The translations under genes were made by a program, and so were the position numbers. From Patiria miniata (taxonomy: Eukaryota > Echinodermata > Asteroidea > Valvatida > Asterinidae), in contig NW_024037064.1 in the NCBI RefSeq assembly GCF_015706575.1, positions 2,107,427 to 2,171,426 on the forward strand: a stretch of DNA of 64,000 nucleotides, given 5' to 3'. The notes under the pieces are model-generated. The model was not told the DNA's origin and searched no databases. It saw nothing but the letters and a program-made list of their open reading frames with translations. Numbering within the stretch: the first letter of the stretch is position 1; each line of letters begins with the position of its first letter. Shown piece by piece: positions 57,290 through 64,000 of this stretch.

Positions 57290-58380
57290 AGATGTTTTCC
57301 TAGGGATATCTTAAATTGGGACGATGATGTTTGATAAATAAGATCATTCGGGAGCTCGTTTCAGTCTTCAATCGTCTTTGGGAACAAACTTTTGTGGTAT
57401 GCTTGTGTGCGGCATTGCAAGGAAGCGTAGGGCTGATTATGTCTATTTCTTTGTTGTCGTTCTTCTGGGGTGATGTAATAAGGGATGTTAAGGGCAATTT
57501 CTTCATGGATGGAGCGGTAAAGCATAGTGACCCTGCTGACTGTTCTGCAGTGTTGGATGCATGGGCTCACAAAACCAAGTGTTGTATTAGCTCTGCTTGC
57601 TATTTGATTGATGTGAAGAGACCATGACAAATCTTTTTGAATTTCAACTCCAAGGTATGGATGGTTGGGTACAACAGAAAGGTTGGCATACATCAATCTG
57701 TAGATATTATCATGATGATTTTTGCTTCTTGTCATATGTAGGGTGTGACATTTCTGTGGCGTAAATGACATCTGTCATTGATGAGACCAGCTCGGAAGGC
57801 TATCCAGATCTTTTTGGAGTTGTTGTTGGTCATTGAAGTTAGCAATGCGTCGGAATAGTAGGCAGTCATCAGCAAATAACTTGATTTTGGTGTCTTTGCT
57901 AATGTTGTCACCAGTGTCATTGATGTAGAGTAGAAACATCAAAGGGCCTAGTACGGTGCCCTGGGGGACTCCTGATGTAGGGTCTGATGTTTCTCCATGT
58001 ACAACTACTTGTTGGGTTCTGTTGGTTAACCATGTTCTGATCCATGTCAAGGTGTTACCTCTAATCCCGTAGTGTTCTATTTTATGAAGTAATCTCTCAT
58101 GGGCTACAGTGTCGAATGCTTTGCTGAAGTCAAGCACCTGCACATCTATCTGAGCTTTGTTATTTTGATCTCGGTGTCGATGGATTTCTTCCATGGTGTT
58201 TATGAGTTGGGTTTCACACAAGTGATTAAAGATATGTTCCAGTAATTTGCAGGCTACCCACATGAGGGAAACTGGTCTGTAGTTGCTTGGTGATGATTGG
58301 CCCCTCTTTTTGTATCCAAGGATTTGATGACTGTCACAAACCAGGTTCGACTTAAGAAAAAGTTTTGGTTTCTGGGACAC
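57290..58380 (-). pseudogene. CR1-type LINE reverse transcriptase, uninterrupted copy (U4)
   Basis: Frame 58,380-57,775 (201 aa: PSNYRPVSLMWVACKLLEHI, VLDFSKAFDTVAHERLLH, SGVPQGTVLGPLMFLLYIND, KLFADDCLLF), then after one frameshift 57,771-57,361 (MSFTPQKCHTLHM.., ASRANTTLGFVSPCIQHC, YYITPEERQQRNRHNQPY, TQAYHKSLFPKTIED), then a stop and the terminal NELPNDLIYQTSSSQ to about 57,300. The RT to C-terminus is present, the N-terminal part is not. Direct comparison shows where Helentron A entered the U2 copy (inside RNRHNQPY). Confidence 0.8.
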
Positions 58381-58462
58381 GTCACTTTTTAATGAATATT
58401 AATTATAAAGAAACAAAATTGCGCCCTCTTGCGACAATGACAGTTTTGTTTGGATCAAAGTT

Positions 58463-59710
58463 GGTAAGTGGCTGGTATTGTCAAACAGCTGTGGCTACTG
58501 TGTGGCTGTTGATTGTTGTATTGACCTGATAAAGTATTGTCTGCAAGTGGCTGGCATTGCCAAACAGCTGTGGCTACTGTGTGGCTGTTAATTGTTGTAT
58601 TGACCTGATAAAGTATTGTCTGCAAGTGGCTGGCATTGCCAAACAGCTGTGGCTACTTCGTGGCTGTTGATTGTTGTATTGACCTTATAAAGTATTGTAT
58701 GCAAGTGGCAGGCATTGCCAAACAGCTGTGGCTACTGTTTGGCTGTTGATTGTTGTATTGACCTGATAAAGTATTGTCTGCAAGTGGCAGGCATTGTCAA
58801 ACAGCTGTGGCTACTGTGTGGTTGTCGATTGTTGTATTGACTTGATAAAGTATTGTCTGCAAGTGGCTACTGTGTGGCTGTTGATTGTTGTATTGACCTG
58901 ATAAAGTATTGTCTGCAAGTGGCTGGCATTGCCAAACAGCTGTAGCTACTGTGTGGCTGTTGATTGTTGTATTGACCTGATAAAGTATTGTCTGCAAGTG
59001 ACAGGCATTGTCAAACAGCTGTGGCTACTGTGTTGCTGTTGATTGTTGTATTGACTTGATAAAGTATTGTCTGCAAGTGGCTACTGTGTGGCTGTTGATT
59101 GTTGTATTGACCTGATAAAGTATTGTCTGCAAGTGACAGGCATTGTCAAACAGCTGTGGCTACTGTGTTGCTGTTGATTGTTGTATTGACTTGATAAAGT
59201 ATTGTCTGCAAGTGGCTACTGTGTGGCTGTTGATTGTTGTATTGACCTGATAAAGTATTGTCTGCAAGTGGCTGGCATTGTCAAACAGCTGTCGCTACAG
59301 TGTTGCTGTTGATTGTTGTATTGACCTGATAAAGTATTGTCTGCAAGTGGCAGGCATTGTCAAACAGCTGTGGCTACTGTGTTACTGTTGATTGTTGTAT
59401 TGACCTGATAAAGTATTGTCTGTAAGTGGCTGGCATTGCCAAACAGCTGTGGCTACTGTGTGGCTGTTGATTGTTGTATTGACCTGATAAAGTATTGTCT
59501 GTAAGTGGCTGGCATTGTCAAACATCTGTGGCTACTGTGTGGCTGTTGATTGTTGTATTGACCTGATAAAGTATTGTCTGTAAGTGGCTGGCATTGTCAA
59601 ACAGCTATGGCTACTGTGTGGTTGTTGATTATTGTATTGACCTGATAAAGTATTGTCTGCAAGTGGCTGGCATTGTCAAACACCTGTGGCTACTGTGTGG
59701 CTGTTGATTG
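58463..59710. repeat. ms2 79-bp minisatellite, array 4, with 56-bp variant
   Basis: About 15 monomers. A shortened 56-bp unit marked by GACTTGATAAAG..GCAAGTGGCTACTG occurs three times (58,841; 59,055; 59,190), at spacings of 214 (two full plus one short) and 135 (one full plus one short), a nascent higher-order repeat. Confidence 0.9.
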
Positions 59711-60331
59711 CATATGGAGAACTAGGGAGCATTTGCTCACTCGCCTCTAGTGCAGCTCTGTTTACGTGGGAAGACTGGCTCATATCTAGGCACTCTCAGC
59801 AAACTTTCGTTAATACGCGGAAAGTATGTTGGTTAAACTTACTTCCTCGCATCGCATCATAAAATATAGGTTGTCCTCTTTCAAATGAATATAATTTCTT
59901 CATGGTTAAAGGTGAATAATTATGTGCACTTTTTCATTGAAAAACTGGTAACTCAGTGAAAATTTCGCGTTTCCTATGGAGGTCACCGTGACGGCACATT
60001 TCCCCGATTTCTGAGGGTGCGGGTTTACTTCTTCGAACAGCACACGTGTGAATTCGGTTGCATACAATTACCTCGCACGGTTTCTAGAAGATAACACAAT
60101 AAGCTTTCCATTCATGTAACAACCGTTTTGATTGGTTGAGAAGAACAAGGGGCACTTTTCTTGTCAAATCAGACATCGCTTTTGTTGCGAGGATCGACCT
60201 GCTGTTTATGTATAGTCCGGTCAACGCAATGGGGCTGTGCAGGTCGCCGGGTCAATGCACCGTTGTGTGTGACCGCAGAGCATGCAGGGCTTTGATTTTC
60301 TGCACATATGGGTGGCAAAGTTCTCCATATG
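59711..60331. mobile_element. MITE with CATATGGAGAACT termini, copy 2
   Basis: As 27,726-28,307, but about 39 bp longer, mainly at 59,800-59,850. Confidence 0.75.
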
Positions 60332-60682
60332 TGTATTGACCTGATAAAGTATTGTCTGCAAGTGGCAGGCATTGTCAAACACCGATTCGAAACGAGATGT
60401 AGAAGGCACACTTCAAGTAAGACACAAGAGGGCTCTATTTAAATAGAAATATGCCATTTTCATTACTGATGGCTCAAAACCCCTATACCAAACGATTGCT
60501 ATTATGAACATTTTCTGTAGATCTTGCGATGTTCGTTATAGTGGCATTCCACTGTAGCGCAATATTTCAACACCCTTTAACGATAGCAATTTCATCGCAA
60601 TTGACAGAAATTCCCTCTTTGCCCAGGTTCAGTGGTGCAAGGTTGTACGAATATTAACAATAGGTAATTTTCAAAAGCTCTT
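60332..60682. other. ms2 remnant and spacer
   Basis: Partial ms2 monomer to 60,384, spacer shared with U2 to 60,556, then about 125 bp absent from U2. No gene seen. Confidence 0.6.
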
Positions 60683-62330
60683 ACATTATTATTATTATTA
60701 TTATTACTATTTAATGGTTTATTTCAAAAAACATCATATCGCAGCCTCGCGGCCGAATTGCACAATGTTTTACATGATTCACAAATATTGTTAAAAGACA
60801 ATGCTTACATACAAATAAGAAACACGGAACTATGACACATAACAGTAAAAAGCACTTAATAAATATTACATTTAAGGGAAAAAAAATACATAATCAGCCC
60901 TTTAGCTAAAATTTTAATTTTTTTGATAAAATTCAATTTAAAGAATCAGTTTTGTAATTACCCGTAAATATAAAGTGAAAAAGTAAAAGAGTTGTATTGG
61001 AACATGACATATGCATTAAAAATATAAAAGTTATACAGTGAGATACAAGAGTCTGAGACTGGTCAATTACTAAGCTGTTGCTACTCAATAGAGATAGATA
61101 TTACTTCGCATTATAAAGTCTTATCAAAGATGGTATTGGGCTGTTTCTCATTCTTGTTGTTCTACAGCGAGGCTCTGGAATTTTTTTAAGTATGTCTTAA
61201 CTGTCTTGCGTTTTCCGCAGATGGAAGAAAGAAAATTCTGAAGCTGATTTGAATGGGTTATTGTCTTTTGCATGAACGAAGTACACAATGATACTCGCCT
61301 TTCTTCTAAGTTTTTCATACCTAGCACATTTTTTGAGTTCTCATAACTTATAAAACGTCTGCCAAGAAAAGCTCGTTTTTGGATTGACTCAAGAGCTAAG
61401 CACTGCTTGTTGGTGAGACCACTACTCCAGACTGGAGCCCCATATTCCAAGATGGGGCGAATATAAGAACAGTTCACTGTCAACAAGTCATTGTCGGGCA
61501 GACGATGACGTTTGAGGACACGTAGCATATGTAATTTTCTATTTGCTCTCTTAACAAGATCAACTACGTGTGATTCCCATTTCAGGTCATTTTGAATTAG
61601 AATGCCGAGTAATTTAAGAACATTAACACACTGCAACGTATGGCCATTAATGCTAATTTCATTAATTACTGCAAGATTCCGTGAGAAATTAATTTGCATT
61701 ACACAACATTTAGCAGGATTCACTTTCATGTTATTGTCACTCGACCACTTTACAATATGTGTAACCGCATCTTCCATTCGAGATTGCTGGTCTGTGCTCC
61801 AGGTTTCAATTAGCGTCATGTCATCAACGTATTTATAGGCATCGATACCGTCTAGTGCACATGCATCGTTTATCATTGCGAGAAAAATAATAGGGTCCAA
61901 ACATGTTCCCTGCGGTACTCCAGCATGTAGCACAGACCAGTTGGACATATGCGATCTATACCTTACACGTTGTTGCCGCGATACAAGGAAGTTTGTTATC
62001 CATGGGATCAGACTTTCTGGCACTCCTAATTTCAATAACTTTGAAACAGCAATGGAGTGGTCTATGCGATCGAATGCCTTCGAGAAATCTCTGACAAGCA
62101 GAGTTGATGTAGATTTAGACTTCTCTGCATTCAGAAATACATTGTGTAGAATGTTTATTATGCAGTGTGAACCCACGTTAAAGCAACAACCCACGTTAAA
62201 GCAACAACATCTCCAATGTACCTCTTTTCAATGCACATTGCACATCAACGGCACTTTCTTTGGACAGCTGAGAGTCCACCACTCATGCAGCAAATGTTGT
62301 CCATCATTTTGAAATCAATGATGCTCTGCC
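60683..62330 (-). mobile_element. YVDD-type LINE with 3' UTR and (ATT)n tail (U4)
   Basis: The 3' end lies at the TTATTATTATTATTATTATT tract (60,686-60,708); the 3' UTR spans to 61,147 and the RT frame lies above. It is 5'-truncated near 62,330, upstream of which remnants (GRASLI..) are degenerate. Confidence 0.75.
61148..62194 (-). CDS. LINE reverse transcriptase and C-terminal domain, open 348 aa
   Basis: A single open frame: INILHNVFLNAEKSKSTSTL, VRDFSKAFDRIDHSIAVSKL (motif A), LHAGVPQGTCLDPIIFLAMI (motif B, with D where G is usual), AYKYVDDMTLIET (motif C, YVDD), KVNPAKCCVMQINFSRN, LLGILIQNDLKWESHVVDLV, PILEYGAPVWSSGLTNKQCL and the C-terminus ..KKFQSLAVEQQE. The start at 62,194 lies in degenerate sequence and is not natural. 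Intact over its length, in contrast to the broken U2 sister. No endonuclease, so not autonomous. Confidence 0.85.
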   Translation of the reverse strand: MGCCFNVGSHCIINILHNVFLNAEKSKSTSTLLVRDFSKAFDRIDHSIAVSKLLKLGVPESLIPWITNFLVSRQQRVRYRSHMSNWSVLHAGVPQGTCLDPIIFLAMINDACALDGIDAYKYVDDMTLIETWSTDQQSRMEDAVTHIVKWSSDNNMKVNPAKCCVMQINFSRNLAVINEISINGHTLQCVNVLKLLGILIQNDLKWESHVVDLVKRANRKLHMLRVLKRHRLPDNDLLTVNCSYIRPILEYGAPVWSSGLTNKQCLALESIQKRAFLGRRFISYENSKNVLGMKNLEERRVSLCTSFMQKTITHSNQLQNFLSSICGKRKTVKTYLKKFQSLAVEQQE

Positions 62331-62739
62331 ATCTGTGACCGAAGAGATTTCAATAAGATATCACTCAAAAGCAAATGAACTACCCCTAAAGATGGGCCAC
62401 TTGGACATTTTTGAAGATCCTAACCTTTACATATTATCCCATCGTTTTTCGAATGACCATTTTCTTGATGCATCCTGTTCATATGTATTGCAACCGTTAA
62501 CTGACTTAAATTGTGTTCCAGATACATTTTTTCGTTCAGTTCTTCTTTTAACTCAAACATATTCTGAATCCACATCGCCCCCCATTAATGGATCTTTCTC
62601 ACTCTTCAACAGTGAACAACTTTATTTACCGTGTGGGACGTCATCCCACCTCATGAATGGACTCCACCGTGACTACGCTTCTTGAGAGGTTGATATTAGC
62701 AGTGTTTGCAACAGACTCTAAGGCCTGGATCTCGATTGG
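62331..62739. other. Module S, leading part, copy 4
   Basis: Convergence point GATGCATCCTG at about 62,466. The plus-strand frame 62,335-62,685 (116 aa) is open here but broken in the other three units, so it is not supported as a gene. Confidence 0.5.
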
Positions 62740-63117
62740 ATTGAACACTTGAACACTTGAACATTTGACCCAAGTTGACAACACCAAGGCCTTGACCCAA
62801 TGGTGCGGACCCACGGAATTGGCCTGAGTCTTTAGCCAACGGCCATGCCCCGAGTAAGTGGCGGCCCACGGAATTGGCCCGAGTCGGCGGCCCACGGCAA
62901 ACCCCCGAGGTGCCGGCCCTCGGAACGGGCCCGAGTCGTCCATCGGCTCACGGCCTTTCGCCGGGGTGTCGTCCCACGGACTTGCTCGAGTCGTCGGCCC
63001 ACGGCCTTGTGCCGGGGTGTCGTCCCACGGACTGGCCCGAGTCATCGACCATGCCTTGACCCGAGGTGCCGAGCTACGGACTTGACCAGAGCCGTCAACC
63101 CGCGGCCTTGTGACCAC
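62740..63117. repeat. GC-rich 51-bp tandem repeat, copy 4
   Basis: As 6,781-7,165; open in several frames on both strands. Confidence 0.8.
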
Positions 63118-63395
63118 TACCATGAATGCTCTTTGGAATTCTTGTGGTGAGTTTAATTATCTTTATTTTAACACCCCCTTCCTGTGCAAAATATACAGTG
63201 CTTGGTTTCCTATCAAAATATGTATTCAAAGTTTGCATTAAACTCGTTCTCAAATGCTTTTCATTTCGAAAATTTCAGTAAAAACTTATTGTGTATGTCT
63301 TTGAAATGTCAGTATGAAATGGTGTACATAATAGATTCTGATAATTTTAACGATGGCTTTTTGTAATTTGTGCGGCGGTAACCGCGCGGCCATTG
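63118..63395. other. AT-rich spacer, no gene seen
   Basis: Equivalent to 30,246-30,535. Confidence 0.5.
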
Positions 63396-64000
63396 CTACC
63401 GTATTGTATCTCGTTCGATCCTTGCAAATGTTAGCCAGGTTGTAGGCCCTTCAGTTTTCTCTGGTGCAAGGGGAATACCCAGCTTATTACTCAGTGTTTG
63501 AAATCCGACCAAATCATGCACACCCTGTTGATGAGATGTTGAAATGATTAGAAAATTATCCAGAATATGGACTATTCCAGAATAAATGGTTAACACTTTA
63601 TATCTAGTTTAGATGGCACACATCCTGGTCCCACTTTCTTCAAAATTTGTATTGCATCATCGGTTGACGCATACTTGACTGTTGCGTTGCAATCTGGTAT
63701 TCCATCGTTTACGGAACCATGTTTAGGATGAGACAAATGATGAATTATTCAAAATGAACCAGGCTGTCTTTTAGGAACTAAACCAATCGAGCTAACGCAA
63801 AAATTATCAAGTGGCAAGTCTTGGAACGGCCCTGCGAGCCTACCTTGTCTAAGTTCTAACCCTAGTTTTTCAGAAACCCCTTTTGGATTGAAGAGCAGAT
63901 TTTAAATTTGTTGATGTCCTAAATTTTTGATTTGCCTGTAAAACCTAAAAACCAATTGTAAAACCATGAATTAAACATTTGTACTTAATGCCATCATAGC
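63396..64000 (-). pseudogene. DIRS-type RT remnant, copy 4 (runs off the window)
   Basis: VHILDNFLIISTSHQQGV (the catalytic-block D of LDDF changed to N in this copy), KLGIPLAPEKTEG, HLSHPKHGSVNDGIPD, GRLAGPFQDLPLDNF. Continues past the right edge. Confidence 0.6.

Noticed and set aside
62335..62685. 116-aa plus-strand frame in module S of U4
   Set aside because: Broken in U1, U2 and U3 at the same sequence; no recognised motif.
1..64000. tRNA, rRNA or phage/plasmid-type genes
   Set aside because: Looked for and not seen; all long frames trace to retroelements or repeats.

Overview
The window looks like repeat-dense, non-coding-rich chromosomal DNA from an animal, most likely a marine invertebrate. 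The evidence is several CR1/L2-type LINE families with YADD, FADD or YVDD reverse transcriptases, a DIRS-type retroelement, hAT and Helentron DNA transposons, minisatellites, GT-AG introns and a vertebrate-type telomere hexamer. I cannot fix the species. There is no prokaryotic gene organisation, and I saw no rRNA, tRNA or CRISPR array.

The dominant feature is a higher-order duplication. Four units follow each other head to tail: U1 about 958-15,942, U2 15,943-39,150, U3 39,151-51,615 and U4 51,616 to beyond the end. Each starts just after the 3' end of an L2-like LINE, with a minisatellite (ms1) built from 36-bp palindromes. The units alternate: U1 and U3 carry module P, U2 and U4 carry module Q. 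The true period is therefore P+Q, about 36-38 kb. Both kinds then share module S (a GC-rich 51-bp repeat, a DIRS-type RT remnant and unique sequence), a 79-bp minisatellite (ms2) and the next L2-like LINE. Comparing sister copies shows which transposons inserted and which segments were deleted after duplication.

Module P (4.1-6.1 kb and 42.8-46 kb) holds the only candidate cellular gene. It is a small minus-strand gene of about four exons with good splice sites, product unknown. The U3 copy has a LINE inserted in exon 1. The U1 copy has a 2-bp difference in exon 3 that breaks one of two possible readings. Module Q is transposon-derived, mostly Helentron-like, with dense CRE-like and ETS-like palindromes. 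In U2 it shows a four-layer nest: a CR1-type LINE is interrupted by a Helentron, which is interrupted by a hAT element with a perfect 8-bp target duplication, which contains a second Helentron. U4 preserves the uninterrupted LINE.

The first about 0.95 kb is a different LINE on the minus strand, with a 2A-like GDINPNPGP motif. Apart from the module P gene, I see no gene likely to serve the host. Every long reading frame is a transposon remnant or an open frame through a tandem repeat.
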